Positions 9,674 to 19,543 are shown, numbered from the stretch's first letter. The stretch: 64,000 nucleotides of DNA from Aureimonas jatrophae (GCF_900104035.1 NZ_FNIT01000011.1:44602-108601); one strand, 5' to 3'. Numbers and translations: made by a program. Notes: generated from the letters alone by a model not told the origin.

Positions 9674-9923
9674 GCGCTTCGCGGGTCCTCGTCAGGATCA
9701 GGGTCGGGTCTTAATCCTTAAAGCCGGATGCCTAATGGCCGGTTACTGGAATGGATTCCGAACTGATTCAGCATTCCAGCAAGATCGAACCATTCAGCGG
9801 ATGTTAACCCTGCCCATTAAGCGCGTTGCAACGGCGGTTCGCTAGGTTGAACCCATCCGAGGCATCGGAACGATGTTCGGGAAAGGCTTCACCAAACTTT
9901 AGGTCATCCAGGAAGGACGTCCG
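9674..9923. promoter_or_regulatory. Divergent regulatory region upstream of the Flp pilin
   Basis: This 250-base non-coding stretch is less G+C-rich than its surroundings and must carry the pilin promoter. Three related half sites occur: GGAAT at 9748-9752, ATTCC at 9755-9759 and ATTCC at 9773-9777. They form an inner inverted repeat GGAAT-GG-ATTCC and an outer perfect repeat CTGGAATG (9746-9753) with CATTCCAG (9772-9779). Two TTAA elements (9804-9807, 9817-9820) sit nearer the gene. A GGAAGGA ribosome site lies at 9911-9917. No -35/-10 pair could be assigned with confidence. Confidence 0.5.
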
Positions 9924-10097
9924 ATGTTCCAGCTCATCAATCGCTTCAAGAAGAATTCCAAGGGCGCGACCGCCATTGAGTACGGCCTGATCGCCGCGCT
10001 GATCGGCACCGCGATCATCGGCGCCGTCACGATCGTCGGCTCGAACCTCAGCACGACGTTCGGCGATATCGGCACGGCTGTCGAGACCAAGAAGTAA
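9924..10097 (+). CDS. Flp-type type IVb pilin
   Basis: This 57-residue prepilin is the likely fibre subunit of the adhesive Flp/Tad pilus. It shows a short basic leader ending in KKNSKG, followed by ATAIEYGLIAALIGTAII. That is the G/A cleavage site for CpaA, the mature +5 Glu and adjacent Tyr that define Flp pilins, and the hydrophobic helix used for assembly. It follows a strong GGAAGGA site and precedes cpaA by 43 bases. It corresponds to pilA/flp of Caulobacter-type clusters. Confidence 0.95.
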   Translation: MFQLINRFKKNSKGATAIEYGLIAALIGTAIIGAVTIVGSNLSTTFGDIGTAVETKK

Positions 10098-10140
10098 TCA
10101 GGTCCCGGTCTGTCTCAATATAGCTGAGGAGATCCACGCG

Positions 10141-10653
10141 ATGCTGATGGCTCTCCTTGCCTTTCCCGCCGCGATGATCGTCGCGGCGGGAACCGATCTC
10201 TGGCGCATGACGATCCCCAACACGCTGGTGATCGTCCTCGCGCTCGCCTTCTTTCCCTATGCGCTCGGCCTCGGCCTGCCGCTTCCCGCGATCGGCCTGC
10301 ATCTGGCTGCCGGGTTTGCGTTTCTTATTCTCGGCATCCTCTTCTTCGCCCTGAACTGGATGGGCGGAGGCGATGCCAAGCTGATCGCGGCCGCCGCCTT
10401 GTGGCTCGGGCCCGGCCCCGAACTCCTGCGCTACCTTCTCCTCGCTTCCGTGCTTGGCGGCGTCCTGACGCTCGCGCTGCTCCTGTCGCGCCGCCTCGTC
10501 GCACCCGCGACCGGTCACAGCTCGATCGACCGCCTGCTGGATCCCGCCAACGGCGCGCCCTACGGCGTCGCGCTCGGGATCGCCGGGCTTCTCGTGACGC
10601 CCTCGCTGCCGGGGGCCGCGATGCTGTTCGCCGGCCTCGGCCTGGGATGGTGA
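10141..10653 (+). CDS. cpaA: Prepilin peptidase CpaA (TadV)
   Basis: This inner-membrane aspartic protease removes the leader of the Flp pilin and pseudopilins. The 170-residue protein is nearly all membrane helices and carries both catalytic aspartates: Asp19 in GTDLWRM and Asp78 in GGGDAKL, the A24 family signature. It lacks the methyltransferase domain of larger PilD enzymes, as usual for CpaA. A GAGGAG ribosome site precedes the ATG. It lies between the pilin and cpaB. Confidence 0.93.
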   Translation: MLMALLAFPAAMIVAAGTDLWRMTIPNTLVIVLALAFFPYALGLGLPLPAIGLHLAAGFAFLILGILFFALNWMGGGDAKLIAAAALWLGPGPELLRYLLLASVLGGVLTLALLLSRRLVAPATGHSSIDRLLDPANGAPYGVALGIAGLLVTPSLPGAAMLFAGLGLGW

Positions 10654-10681
10654 ACGCATCCTTTGCGGGTTTCGCGCTTCG

Positions 10682-10689
10682 TTAACCAT
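10682..10689. promoter_or_regulatory. CtrA-box-like half site upstream of cpaB
   Basis: The octamer TTAACCAT stands in the 105-base gap between cpaA and cpaB, 70 bases before the cpaB ATG. CtrA of alphaproteobacteria binds TTAA-N7-TTAA and the variant half site TTAACCAT, and pilus genes are CtrA targets in Caulobacter. The upstream half (10671-10674) is only TTCG, so this would be a single half site. It suggests, but does not show, cell-cycle control of a promoter for cpaB onward. Confidence 0.3.
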
Positions 10690-10758
10690 GTGGTGAGACT
10701 TCCCCTGTCATAAACCGTCCTGGGCTCCGTGGGGGAGCCGTGCGTGTCGGGGGATGAC

Positions 10759-11580
10759 ATGAGCGTGGTCCGCGTGGCGATCTTCGGTGTCGCCGCCGTT
10801 GCAGCAGTCGGGGCGGGCCTTGTCGCCCTCAAGCTCTCGGCCCGGACCGAAGAGCCGGTGATCATCAATGCCCAGCCGGTGGAGCCGCCCATCAAGCTGG
10901 TGGACGTGCTGGTCGCCTCCCGCGACATCCCGATGGGCGGGCGTGTCGACGACGCGCTCGACTGGATGAAGTGGCCCGAAGACGGCGTCTCCGCCACGCT
11001 CCTGCGCCGCGACAGGCGCCCGGACGCCCTCGCCGAGCTGAAGGGCTCCATCGCCCGGCAAAGCTTCTTTTCCGGCGAGCCGATCCGAGAGGCCAAGCTG
11101 ATCAAGAGCGATCGCGGCTTCCTGTCGGCCATCCTGCCCGAGGGCAAGCGCGCCATCGCGGTCTCGATCTCCACCGAGACGGCCGCCGGCGGCTTCATCC
11201 TGCCCAACGACCATGTCGACGTGATCATGACGCGCTCGCGCGAGGCGACGCCGTCCCAGCCGGCCGGCATCGATACCGAGACCGTGCTCAAGAACCTGCG
11301 TGTCCTCGCGATCGACCAGAACGTCGAGGAGAAGGACGGCGAGCGCGTGGTGGTCGGCTCCACCGCGACGCTGGAGGTCGACCCCAAGCAGGCCGAGGCG
11401 CTGACCGCCGCCGCCCGCATGACCGACCGCCTGATCCTGTCGCTGCGATCGCTGTCGGACTCGGTCCCCGGTTCGCCCGGCTATGCGGCCTTCCTTCTGG
11501 AACAGGCCAAGAACCCCGAGGCGACCCGTATCCGCCTCGTGCGCTACGGCAAGACCTCCGACGTCACGACCGGGAACTGA
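10759..11580 (+). CDS. cpaB: Flp pilus assembly protein CpaB (RcpC)
   Basis: A 273-residue periplasmic protein with one N-terminal membrane helix, followed by a SAF/CpaB domain starting around VDVLVASRDIPMGGRV and a RcpC segment (RAIAVSISTETAAGGFILPNDHVDV, split here only for reading). It is thought to stabilise the CpaC secretin and bind peptidoglycan. ATG 10759 follows a GGGGGATGAC ribosome site; a longer in-frame start at 10729 would put extra residues before the membrane helix. cpaC follows after two bases. Confidence 0.93.
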   Translation: MSVVRVAIFGVAAVAAVGAGLVALKLSARTEEPVIINAQPVEPPIKLVDVLVASRDIPMGGRVDDALDWMKWPEDGVSATLLRRDRRPDALAELKGSIARQSFFSGEPIREAKLIKSDRGFLSAILPEGKRAIAVSISTETAAGGFILPNDHVDVIMTRSREATPSQPAGIDTETVLKNLRVLAIDQNVEEKDGERVVVGSTATLEVDPKQAEALTAAARMTDRLILSLRSLSDSVPGSPGYAAFLLEQAKNPEATRIRLVRYGKTSDVTTGN

Positions 11581-11582
11581 CC

Positions 11583-13169
11583 ATGGCCGCGTCCCTCCGC
11601 AAGCCGCAATCGCTCGCCCTGCGCGCCGGTCTCTCGGCCCTGGTGCTCGCCCCGACCCTCGCGCCGCTGCCGGTCCGGGCCGAAACCGCGATCGTGTCGG
11701 TCAACCGCGTCAACCAGTCGATCGCGCTCGGACTCAACAAGTCCAAGGTCATCGACCTGCCGCGCGACGCGCACGACATCATCGTGGCCAATCCCGGCGT
11801 CGCCGACGCGGTGACGCGAACCGCGCGCCGCATCTACATCTTTGGCAAGCAGATCGGCCAGACCAACGTCTTCGTGTTCGATCAGGCGGGCCGCGAGATC
11901 GCGGTTCTCGACCTGCGTGTCGAACGCGACATCTCCGGCCTCGAATCGACGCTGCGCAAGTATCTCCCGACGAGCGAGATCCGCGCCGAGATGCTGAACG
12001 ACAACGTCGTCCTGACCGGCACCGTGGAGAACGCGCAGGACGCCACGCGCGCGGTGGATCTAGCCCGGATCTACGTGACGGGCGGCGAGGCGACCACGAA
12101 CCAGTACACGCAGAGTTCGGCGGTCTCGGTGTCGGGCGGCGTCTCGATCGGCACCGACAACAACGAGCAGCGCCAGCGCAGCCAGATCGTCAACCTGCTG
12201 CAGATCCAGGGCGAGGATCAGGTCACGCTCAAGGTGACGGTGGCCGAGGTCCAGCGCTCGGTGGTCAAGCAACTCGGTCTCGACGGCGTGGTCAAGGGCT
12301 CGATCGACGGCATCGCGTTTGCGGCCGCCACCGACAACCCGTTCGGCCTCGGCAAGTCCATCGCGGAGGCGGGCGCCGACTTCACCAACCTGACGGGCAA
12401 CGACGACCTCAACGGCGTTTCGGGACAGCTGCGCGCGCTGGAGCAGGCCGGCGTCATGCGCACGCTCGCCGAGCCGAGCCTCACCGCCATCTCGGGCGAG
12501 AGCGCGAGCTTCAAGGTCGGCGGCGAGTTCTCGGTCGCCAGCGGCAAGGACGAGACGGCCGAGAAGCGCACGCCCATCCTGAACGCGGCCGGGGGGGTGA
12601 TCGGCTACGACGTCACGCCGGGCGGCGTCCAATACGAGCATCGCGAGATCGACTACGGCATCGGCCTCGACTTCACCCCGGTGGTGCTGTCGCCCGGCCG
12701 CATCTCCTTGAAGATCCGCACCTCGGTCTCGGAGCCGACCTTCGAGTCGCCGTTCAACGTGCCCAAGGGCATCTCGGCCGGCCTCAACCTGATCGGCATT
12801 CGCAAGCGCCTCGCCGACACGACCGTGGAACTGCCGTCCGGCGGCAGCCTCGTGATCGCCGGCCTCGTGCGCGACGAGACGCGCCAGGTCATCTCCGGAC
12901 TGCCGGGCCTCGCCAAGCTGCCGGTTCTCGGCACCCTGTTCCGCTCGCGCGACTTCCAGCGCTACGAGACCGAGCTCGTGGTGATCGTGACGCCTTATCT
13001 GGTGCGGCCCGTCGCCCGCCAGCAGCTCCAGCGTCCCGACGACAATCTCAGCTTCTCGGGCGACGGAGCCTCGAGCTTCCTCGGTCGCATCAACCGCGTC
13101 TACGGCACGGCCGTCGCCGCTCCTCCTCCCGGCCGCTACCACGGCAACGTCGGATACATCTACAAATGA
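11583..13169 (+). CDS. cpaC: Flp pilus outer-membrane secretin CpaC (RcpA)
   Basis: This 528-residue secretin forms the outer-membrane pore of the Tad system. It has a signal peptide ending near PVRAE, the pilus N-domain (residues about 40-110), a BON-like segment, and the secretin core with VELPSGGSLVIAGLVRDE and LPGLAKLPVLGTLFRSRDF near the C-terminus. ATG 11583 is two bases after cpaB. The cpaD start overlaps its stop (ATGA). The length agrees with the family. Confidence 0.95.
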   Translation: MAASLRKPQSLALRAGLSALVLAPTLAPLPVRAETAIVSVNRVNQSIALGLNKSKVIDLPRDAHDIIVANPGVADAVTRTARRIYIFGKQIGQTNVFVFDQAGREIAVLDLRVERDISGLESTLRKYLPTSEIRAEMLNDNVVLTGTVENAQDATRAVDLARIYVTGGEATTNQYTQSSAVSVSGGVSIGTDNNEQRQRSQIVNLLQIQGEDQVTLKVTVAEVQRSVVKQLGLDGVVKGSIDGIAFAAATDNPFGLGKSIAEAGADFTNLTGNDDLNGVSGQLRALEQAGVMRTLAEPSLTAISGESASFKVGGEFSVASGKDETAEKRTPILNAAGGVIGYDVTPGGVQYEHREIDYGIGLDFTPVVLSPGRISLKIRTSVSEPTFESPFNVPKGISAGLNLIGIRKRLADTTVELPSGGSLVIAGLVRDETRQVISGLPGLAKLPVLGTLFRSRDFQRYETELVVIVTPYLVRPVARQQLQRPDDNLSFSGDGASSFLGRINRVYGTAVAAPPPGRYHGNVGYIYK

Positions 13170-13852
13170 CGTCCCCGACCTTTTTCCGTCTCGTTCTTCT
13201 GGGCAGCGTCGTGACGCTCGGCGCCTGCGCCCGGCCCTCCGACCTCGTGACCGGCGCCATTCCCGACGATTACCGCTCGCGCCATCCGATCGTGGTGGCC
13301 GAGGATACGCGCGACCTGGAAATCCTGGTCGCCTCCTCGGACACCCGCCTGACCCTTCCCGACGAGAAGCGCCTCGCCGAGTTCGCCCGCCGCTTCCGCG
13401 CGGCGCGTGCGGCGGCGATGCGGGTCGAGGTGCCGGCCGGGGCACGCAACGCAAGGGCCGCCGACCTCGTCGCCCGCACCGCCGTCGCCGCGCTTCAGCG
13501 CAACGGCGTTCCACGCTCGCGCCTCGTGGTGACCCGCGTCGACGGCTCCGGGTCAGACGAGATCCTGCCGCTGCGCTTCAGCTTCAATGCCGTGACGGCC
13601 AGCGTCGAGGGTCCCTGCGGCCAGTGGCCCGAGGATCTCGGCAACACCTACGAGAACCGGAACTACCACAATTTCGGTTGCGCCAGCCAAGCCAACCTCG
13701 CGGCGCAGATCGCTGATCCGCGCGATCTTCTGGAGCCGCGCGGCCAGGAGGAGATCGACGCCGAGCGCCGGACCACGGTGATCGGCAAGTACCGCCAGGG
13801 CCAGCGGACCGGTGCGCAGGCGCCGGTCACCGAATCCGACTACAGCTGGTAG
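13166..13852 (+). CDS. cpaD: Flp pilus lipoprotein CpaD
   Basis: A 228-residue exported protein whose leader ends in a lipobox-like LGAC, giving Cys20 as the lipidated residue. The body matches the CpaD family: YRSRHPIVV near 36-44 and the [11 protein letters not shown] and [21 protein letters not shown] blocks with two conserved Cys. Members are outer-membrane pilotin-like partners of the CpaC secretin. The start overlaps the cpaC stop. cpaE follows after 11 bases. Confidence 0.93.
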   Translation: MTSPTFFRLVLLGSVVTLGACARPSDLVTGAIPDDYRSRHPIVVAEDTRDLEILVASSDTRLTLPDEKRLAEFARRFRAARAAAMRVEVPAGARNARAADLVARTAVAALQRNGVPRSRLVVTRVDGSGSDEILPLRFSFNAVTASVEGPCGQWPEDLGNTYENRNYHNFGCASQANLAAQIADPRDLLEPRGQEEIDAERRTTVIGKYRQGQRTGAQAPVTESDYSW

Positions 13853-13863
13853 GAACGCCAAGG

Positions 13864-15141
13864 ATGAGCGACGCTCCCGAGACACTCGACAGCGGATACC
13901 GGCCGAGCGACAGCGTCATGGCCGAACGCCTCGACATGCTGCGTCCCCTGCCGCGCATCTCCGTGCAGGCCTTCTGCGAGACCGAGGACGTGGCCCGCGC
14001 CATCGAGGCCGCGGGCGCCGACCGGCGCATGGCCAAGGCGCACCTGCGCGTCCAGACCGGCGGCATCCGCGCCGCCGCGGAGCACTATGCCGGTGCGCCG
14101 ACGCCCAACCTTGTGATCCTCGAATCGTGCCTCGAGCCGGCCGAACTCCTGGTCGAGCTCGAGAGTCTTGCCGATGTCTGCGATCCCGGCTCCAAGGTCG
14201 TGGTGATCGGCCATGCCAACGACGTCTCGCTGTATCGCGAGCTGACGCGTCGCGGCATCTCCGAATACATCCTGGCGCCCGTGCATCTGGCCGACGTCAT
14301 GGCCGTGATCTCGCATCTCTTCGTGGCGGAGGGCACCGCGCCGCTCGGGCGCGTCATCGCCTTCATGGGCGCGAAGGGCGGCGTCGGCTCGTCCACGATC
14401 GCCCACAACGTCGCCTGGGCGATCTCCAAGGAGTTCGCCAACGAGGTGGTGCTGGCCGACCTCGACCTGCCCTTCGGCACCGCCAACATCAACTTCGACA
14501 AGGACCCGCCTCAAGGCATCGCCGAGGCCGTGTTCTCGGCGGACCGGCTGGACGAGGTGTTTCTGGACCGGCTTCTGGCCCGCTGTGCCGACCGCCTATC
14601 GCTGCTGGCCGCTCCGTCCGCCCTCGACCGCACCTACGACTTCGGCGCGGACGCCTTCTCGGCGCTGATCGAGGCGGCCCAGCGCGGAACGCCGGTGGTC
14701 GTGCTCGACGTGCCGCATGGCTGGACCGACTGGACGCACTCGGTGCTGCGGCGGGCCGACGAGGTGGCCGTGGTGGCCTCGCCGGATCTGGCGAACCTGC
14801 GCAACGCCAAGAACCTCGTCGACACGCTGAAGCGCATGCGACCCAACGATCCGCCGCCCCGGCTCGTCCTCAACCAGGTCGGCATGCCCAAGCGGCCCGA
14901 GATCGCGGTGGCCGAGTTCGCCGAGCCCCTGGGCGTCGAGACGCTGGCCACGATCGGCTTCGATCCGCTCGCCTTCGGCAGCGCGGCCAATGCCGGCCGC
15001 ATGCTCGCCGAAACCGACGCCAAGCATCCCGCCTCGGCCGCGTTCGGCGAGATGGCCTACGCCTTGACCGGCCGCAACCGCGTCAAGCGGCAGGCCAAAC
15101 CCTCCCGCGTCGGCCTGCTCAACCGCATGCGGCGCCGCTGA
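13864..15141 (+). CDS. cpaE: Tad pilus assembly ATPase CpaE (TadZ)
   Basis: A 425-residue MinD/ParA-like protein that positions the Tad machine. An atypical receiver-like domain (about 32-155) precedes the ATPase, whose P-loop MGAKGGVGSSTIA at 168-180 is the deviant Walker A with both lysine-side glycines in place. Unlike canonical ParA, the last Walker residues are SST. VVLDVPHG is the Walker B equivalent. It lies between cpaD and cpaF, as in Caulobacter. Confidence 0.94.
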   Translation: MSDAPETLDSGYRPSDSVMAERLDMLRPLPRISVQAFCETEDVARAIEAAGADRRMAKAHLRVQTGGIRAAAEHYAGAPTPNLVILESCLEPAELLVELESLADVCDPGSKVVVIGHANDVSLYRELTRRGISEYILAPVHLADVMAVISHLFVAEGTAPLGRVIAFMGAKGGVGSSTIAHNVAWAISKEFANEVVLADLDLPFGTANINFDKDPPQGIAEAVFSADRLDEVFLDRLLARCADRLSLLAAPSALDRTYDFGADAFSALIEAAQRGTPVVVLDVPHGWTDWTHSVLRRADEVAVVASPDLANLRNAKNLVDTLKRMRPNDPPPRLVLNQVGMPKRPEIAVAEFAEPLGVETLATIGFDPLAFGSAANAGRMLAETDAKHPASAAFGEMAYALTGRNRVKRQAKPSRVGLLNRMRRR

Positions 15142-15175
15142 TCCGATCGCGGCCATCTCGGAAGGAAGCTGACCC

Positions 15176-16630
15176 ATGTTCGGAAAGCGCGGAAGCGACA
15201 CCCCCCGAGCCAGCGCGCCGCCGGCCGCCGTGGTCGCGGCCGCGATGCCCGAGCGTGCGCCCCCGCCGCCAACGGCCGTCCATACGCCGATCCCGCCCAA
15301 CCAGCGGGTGGAAGCGCCCGCTCCCATGCGCGAGCGCGGCGAGAGCTACTATGCCACCAAGAGCAAGGTCTTCGCCGCGCTGATCGACACGATCGATCTG
15401 TCGCAGCTCGCCCGCCTCGAGACCGAGGCGGCGCGCGAGGAGATCCGCGACATCGTCAACGACATCATCGCGATCAAGAACTTCGCGATGACGATCGCCG
15501 AGCAGGAGGACCTGCTCTCCGACATCTGCAACGACGTGCTCGGCTACGGGCCGCTGGAGCCGCTCTTGGCGCGCGACGACATCGCCGACATCATGGTGAA
15601 CGGCGCGCGCCAGACCTTCATCGAGGTCGCGGGCAAGGTGCAGGAGGCGGGTATCCGCTTCCGCGACAACCAGCAGCTCCTCAACATCTGCCAGCGCATC
15701 GTGAGCCAGGTCGGCCGGCGCGTCGACGAGACCTCGCCGATCTGCGACGCACGCTTGCCGGACGGCTCGCGCGTCAACGTGATCGCTCCCCCGCTCGCCA
15801 TCGACGGCGCGGCGCTCACGATCCGAAAGTTCAAGAAGGACAAGCTCACCCTCGACCAGCTCACGAACTTCGGGGCCATCTCGCCCGAAGGGGCTGAGAT
15901 CCTCCAGATCATCGGACGCGTGCGCTGCAACGTCGTGATCTCGGGCGGCACGGGCTCGGGCAAGACGACGCTTCTCAACTGCCTGACGCGCTACATCGAC
16001 ACCGACGAGCGCATCATCACCTGCGAGGACTCGGCCGAGCTCCAGCTCCAGCAGCCCCACGTCGTGCGCCTCGAGACGCGCCCGCCCAACATCGAGGGTG
16101 AGGGCGAGATCACCATGCGCGACCTCGTCAAGAACTGCCTGCGCATGCGACCCGAGCGCATCATCGTCGGCGAGGTGCGCGGACCCGAGGTCTTCGATCT
16201 TCTTCAGGCGATGAACACGGGCCACGACGGCTCGATGGGCACGATCCACGCCAATAGCCCACGCGAGTGCCTGAACCGCATGGAATCCATGATCGCCATG
16301 GGCGGCTTCACGCTGCCCTCGCGTACGGTCAAGGAGATCATCACGGGCTCGGTGGACGTGATCGTGCAGGCGGCGCGCCTGCGCGACGGCTCGCGCCGCA
16401 TCACCCACATCACCGAGGTGATCGGCATGGAAGGCGACGTCATCACGACGCAGGACCTCTTCCTCTACGACATCCTCGGCGAGGACTCGCGCGGCCGCCT
16501 GATCGGACGCCACCGCTCCACCGGCATCGGCCGCCCGGCCTTCTGGGAGCGCGCCCGCTACTTCGGCGAGGAGCAGCGGCTCGCGCGCGCGCTCGACGCC
16601 GCCGATCCCGCTCGGGCGGCCGCGTCGTGA
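15176..16630 (+). CDS. cpaF: Tad pilus secretion ATPase CpaF (TadA)
   Basis: This 484-residue type II/IV secretion ATPase powers pilus extension. After a Pro/Ala-rich N-terminus of about 55 residues come the N-domain, Walker [11 protein letters not shown] at 256-265, the Asp box around [14 protein letters not shown], Walker [12 protein letters not shown] and the His box near [26 protein letters not shown] ribosome site precedes ATG 15176. The tadB GTG overlaps its stop. Confidence 0.96.
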   Translation: MFGKRGSDTPRASAPPAAVVAAAMPERAPPPPTAVHTPIPPNQRVEAPAPMRERGESYYATKSKVFAALIDTIDLSQLARLETEAAREEIRDIVNDIIAIKNFAMTIAEQEDLLSDICNDVLGYGPLEPLLARDDIADIMVNGARQTFIEVAGKVQEAGIRFRDNQQLLNICQRIVSQVGRRVDETSPICDARLPDGSRVNVIAPPLAIDGAALTIRKFKKDKLTLDQLTNFGAISPEGAEILQIIGRVRCNVVISGGTGSGKTTLLNCLTRYIDTDERIITCEDSAELQLQQPHVVRLETRPPNIEGEGEITMRDLVKNCLRMRPERIIVGEVRGPEVFDLLQAMNTGHDGSMGTIHANSPRECLNRMESMIAMGGFTLPSRTVKEIITGSVDVIVQAARLRDGSRRITHITEVIGMEGDVITTQDLFLYDILGEDSRGRLIGRHRSTGIGRPAFWERARYFGEEQRLARALDAADPARAAAS

Positions 16631-17625
16631 TCGCGATCCTCTTCGTCGCCCTTGTCGCCTTGTCCTGCGGGGCGCTCGCCTTCGCGGTGCTGGAGCCGCG
16701 CCTTCAGGCCGAAAAGCACCAGCGCAACCGGTTCTCGCAGTTTGCGGTCACCGAAGGCGAGGCGGCCAACCGCCAGCTTGCGCGCGACCGCCTACAGGAG
16801 GTCGCCAAGCGGCGACGCACCATCCAGGCCTCGCTGGACGAGCTCGACGCCAAGAACCGCAAGCGCGACAAGCACGTGCGCAAGCTCTCGCTCGAGCGCC
16901 AGATCGCGCAGGCCGGCTTCCACTTCTCGGTGCGCAGCTTCTGGCTCGGCAGCGCGGGCCTCGGCGTCGTGGCGTTCCTGGTCGCTCTCGTGATGGGAGC
17001 AGGGCTTCTGATCGGCGCGGGCATCGCCCTGTCGGCGGCCTTCGGCCTGCCCCGCTGGATCCTGTCCATGCGCCGCAAGCGCCGCCAGGCCCGCTTCTCC
17101 GACGACTTCGCCAACGCGGTGGACGTGATCGTGCGCGGCATCCGCTCCGGCCTTCCGTTGACCGACACGCTGCGCATCGTCGCCAACGACACACCCGAGC
17201 CGGTTTCCACGGAGTTCCGCAACATCATCGAGGCCCAGCAGATGGGCCTGGGTATCGCGGAAGCGGTGGAGCGCCTCTACCAGAACATGCCGCTGCCCGA
17301 GACGAACTTCTTCGCGATCGTCATCACGATCCAGAGCCAGGCCGGCGGCAACCTCGCGGAAGCCCTGTCGAACCTGTCGCGCGTGCTGCGCGAGCGCAAG
17401 AAGATGAAGGCCAAGATCCAGGCCATGTCGATGGAGGCCAAGGCGTCCGGCGGCATCATCGGCGCCCTGCCGCCGATCGTGGGCATTCTGGTCTACCTGA
17501 CGGCGCCCGAATACATCTCGGTGCTCTTCTCGACGACGCCCGGCAACTTCATCCTGGCAGGCTCCGCGCTGTGGATGAGCATGGGCGTCTTCGTGATGCG
17601 CCAGATGATCAACTTCGACTTCTGA
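16627..17625 (+). CDS. tadB: Tad inner-membrane platform protein TadB
   Basis: A 332-residue T2SF-domain membrane protein that, with TadC, forms the inner-membrane platform driven by CpaF. The first helix begins at the start; a basic cytoplasmic stretch rich in Lys and Arg (residues about 55-95) precedes two more helices, and the T2SF domain starts at DDFANAVDVIVRGIRSGLPL. GTG 16627 overlaps the cpaF stop (GTGA) and gives the expected length. Confidence 0.94.
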   Translation: MIAILFVALVALSCGALAFAVLEPRLQAEKHQRNRFSQFAVTEGEAANRQLARDRLQEVAKRRRTIQASLDELDAKNRKRDKHVRKLSLERQIAQAGFHFSVRSFWLGSAGLGVVAFLVALVMGAGLLIGAGIALSAAFGLPRWILSMRRKRRQARFSDDFANAVDVIVRGIRSGLPLTDTLRIVANDTPEPVSTEFRNIIEAQQMGLGIAEAVERLYQNMPLPETNFFAIVITIQSQAGGNLAEALSNLSRVLRERKKMKAKIQAMSMEAKASGGIIGALPPIVGILVYLTAPEYISVLFSTTPGNFILAGSALWMSMGVFVMRQMINFDF

Positions 17626-17646
17626 TCGGCACGAGAGGCCCTCATC

Positions 17647-18636
17647 ATGGATGCCGTGCTCCGCTTTCTGGGCGTGTCCGGCGAGACGGCGCTCGGCCTT
17701 CTCGTGGCGGTGGCGGTCTTCGCCACGCTCGTGACCGTGGCCTTGCCGCTCCTCACGGGCCGCGAGCTCAAGACGCGTATGCGCGCCGTCGCCCTGGAGC
17801 GCGACCAGGTCCGGGCCCGCGAGCGGGCGCGCATGGCGAGCGAGCGCGACGGCAAGGGGCGCGGGCTGCGCCAGGAGTCCGCCCAGGGCTTCGCCGCAAC
17901 CGTCGTCGAGAAGCTCGACCTTCGCAAGGCGCTGGCGGACGAGGCGACGCTCACCAAGCTGCGGGTCGCGGGCTTTCGCTCCCAGCGCGCCCTCACGCTC
18001 TTCCTGTTCTGCCGCGTGGCGCTGCCGCTGGTCTTCCTGCTTCTGGCCGTCTTCTACATCTTCGGCCTCGGCGTCCTCGCCTCGAAGCCCTTCTTCTTCC
18101 GGATGCTGGTCTGCGTGTTTGCGGCCTATGCCGGCTTCTACGCGCCGATCATCTATGTGCGGAACGTGGCGGCCAAGCGCGCGCAGTCGATCGGCCGCGC
18201 CTGGCCGGACGCGCTGGACCTGCTCCTGATCTGCGTGGAGTCGGGCAATTCGATCGAGGCCGCCTTTCGGCGCGTCGCCGACGAGATCGGCATCCAGTCT
18301 GTGCCGCTCGCCGAGGAGCTGGTGCTGGTCTGCGCCGAGCTTTCCTACCTGCCGGAGCGCCGGCAGGCCTACGAGAACCTGACGAGCCGTACCGGGCTGG
18401 AAAGCGTGCGCTCCGTTTGTACCGCGCTGATCCAGGCCGAGCGCTACGGCACGCCGCTCGGCGTCGCCCTGCGCACCATGAGCCAGGAAAGCCGCGACAC
18501 GCGCATGAATCTCGCCGAGAAGAAGGCCGCCGCCCTGCCGCCCAAGCTCACGGTCCCGATGATCGTGTTCTTTCTGCCGGTCCTGTTCGCGGTGATCATC
18601 GGCCCGGCGATCATTCAGATCATGGCGCTGCCCTGA
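17647..18636 (+). CDS. tadC: Tad inner-membrane platform protein TadC
   Basis: A 329-residue second T2SF-domain protein, partner of TadB. Two early membrane segments flank a basic cytoplasmic region; the domain begins at WPDALDLLLICVESGNSIEA and ends with a hydrophobic C-terminal helix (VPMIVFFLPVLFAVIIGPAI). It is the last plus-strand gene of the cluster, 21 bases after tadB, and faces tadD tail to tail at 22 bases. TadE, TadF and TadG minor pilins are not in the window. Confidence 0.93.
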   Translation: MDAVLRFLGVSGETALGLLVAVAVFATLVTVALPLLTGRELKTRMRAVALERDQVRARERARMASERDGKGRGLRQESAQGFAATVVEKLDLRKALADEATLTKLRVAGFRSQRALTLFLFCRVALPLVFLLLAVFYIFGLGVLASKPFFFRMLVCVFAAYAGFYAPIIYVRNVAAKRAQSIGRAWPDALDLLLICVESGNSIEAAFRRVADEIGIQSVPLAEELVLVCAELSYLPERRQAYENLTSRTGLESVRSVCTALIQAERYGTPLGVALRTMSQESRDTRMNLAEKKAAALPPKLTVPMIVFFLPVLFAVIIGPAIIQIMALP

Positions 18637-18658
18637 AAACCGGGAGCGCCGGCCAACG

Positions 18659-19543
18659 TCAGCCGCGCTCGGCGCGCAGCTCGCTCCAAGTGTTCTTCTG
18701 GCCCAGCATCTGACGCAGATACGCGACGTTGCCCTTGGCTTCCTCGGGCGACAGCACCGCCGAGGCGATGCGCTCGGCCTCCTCGAAGCGGCCCTGCAGC
18801 CCGACCACCAGCGCCAGGTTCTGGCGCACGCGCACGTCGGCGCCGGGCTGCTTCACGGCGCGCGACAGCGCGTCTTCGGCGGCCGGCAGCTCGTTCGACA
18901 GGAGGTAGCTCATGCCGAGGTTCGACAGGACCGAGGGTTCGTCCGGCTGGATCACCAGCGCCCGGCGGAACTGCGCGCGGGCGGCGTCCTTGCGTCCCAG
19001 CTGATCGAGAATCGCGCCTTCCGCCGACAGGAGCCGCCAGTCCGGCCGGTCCGGGGTCTGGGCGCGCCGCACCGTTTCCAACGCCTTGGGCAGGTCGCCC
19101 GCCGCCGCCAGCGCCTTGCCGTAGGCGGCCAGGACATCGCGGTCGGTCGGATGCTTGATCGCGACCTGCTGCATCACGGCGAGCGACTGCTCGTTGCGGC
19201 CCGCCGCCTGCAGCGCCGACGCGTAGGCTAGACCCGTGCCCCGGTCGTTCGGATTCTTCTCGTAGGCCGCGCCATAGACCTTCTCGGCCGCTTGCGGGTC
19301 GGTGGCGATCAGCGAGGCGGTTTCGGCGGAGGGCGGGCTGGCCGGCGCGGAGGCGGGCGTCACCGAGCCCGTGGTCATGCGCGAGGTCTGCGTGCAGCCC
19401 GTCAGGAGAACCGCGGCCAGAACCGCCAGCGCGCCCGCACCGCTTGCACGCACGGGGGAGCGGGGGTAGGCCAGACGACGTCGTCCGCTCGTCTCGGGCT
19501 GGGCGGGGACGGCCGTCACGCGGGTCTCGGGCAAGGTTCGCAT
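18659..19543 (-). CDS. tadD: TPR-repeat lipoprotein TadD
   Basis: A 294-residue lipoprotein with an Arg-rich leader, a hydrophobic segment and lipobox LLTGC, then at least four TPR-like helical pairs, for example DVLAAYGKALAAAGDLPKAL and PSVLSNLGMSYLLSNELPAA. TadD proteins are periplasmic pilotin-like factors that help secretin assembly. ATG 19543 is the first start giving a lipoprotein leader; the open frame upstream runs inside the divergent aminopeptidase and is a shadow. It converges on tadC, completing the tad set from the other strand. Confidence 0.9.
   Translation of the reverse strand: MRTLPETRVTAVPAQPETSGRRRLAYPRSPVRASGAGALAVLAAVLLTGCTQTSRMTTGSVTPASAPASPPSAETASLIATDPQAAEKVYGAAYEKNPNDRGTGLAYASALQAAGRNEQSLAVMQQVAIKHPTDRDVLAAYGKALAAAGDLPKALETVRRAQTPDRPDWRLLSAEGAILDQLGRKDAARAQFRRALVIQPDEPSVLSNLGMSYLLSNELPAAEDALSRAVKQPGADVRVRQNLALVVGLQGRFEEAERIASAVLSPEEAKGNVAYLRQMLGQKNTWSELRAERG

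Noticed and set aside
9804..9820. TTAA-N9-TTAA as a full CtrA box before the pilin
   Set aside because: The canonical spacing is seven bases; nine would change the helical face. Kept only as part of the regulatory region.
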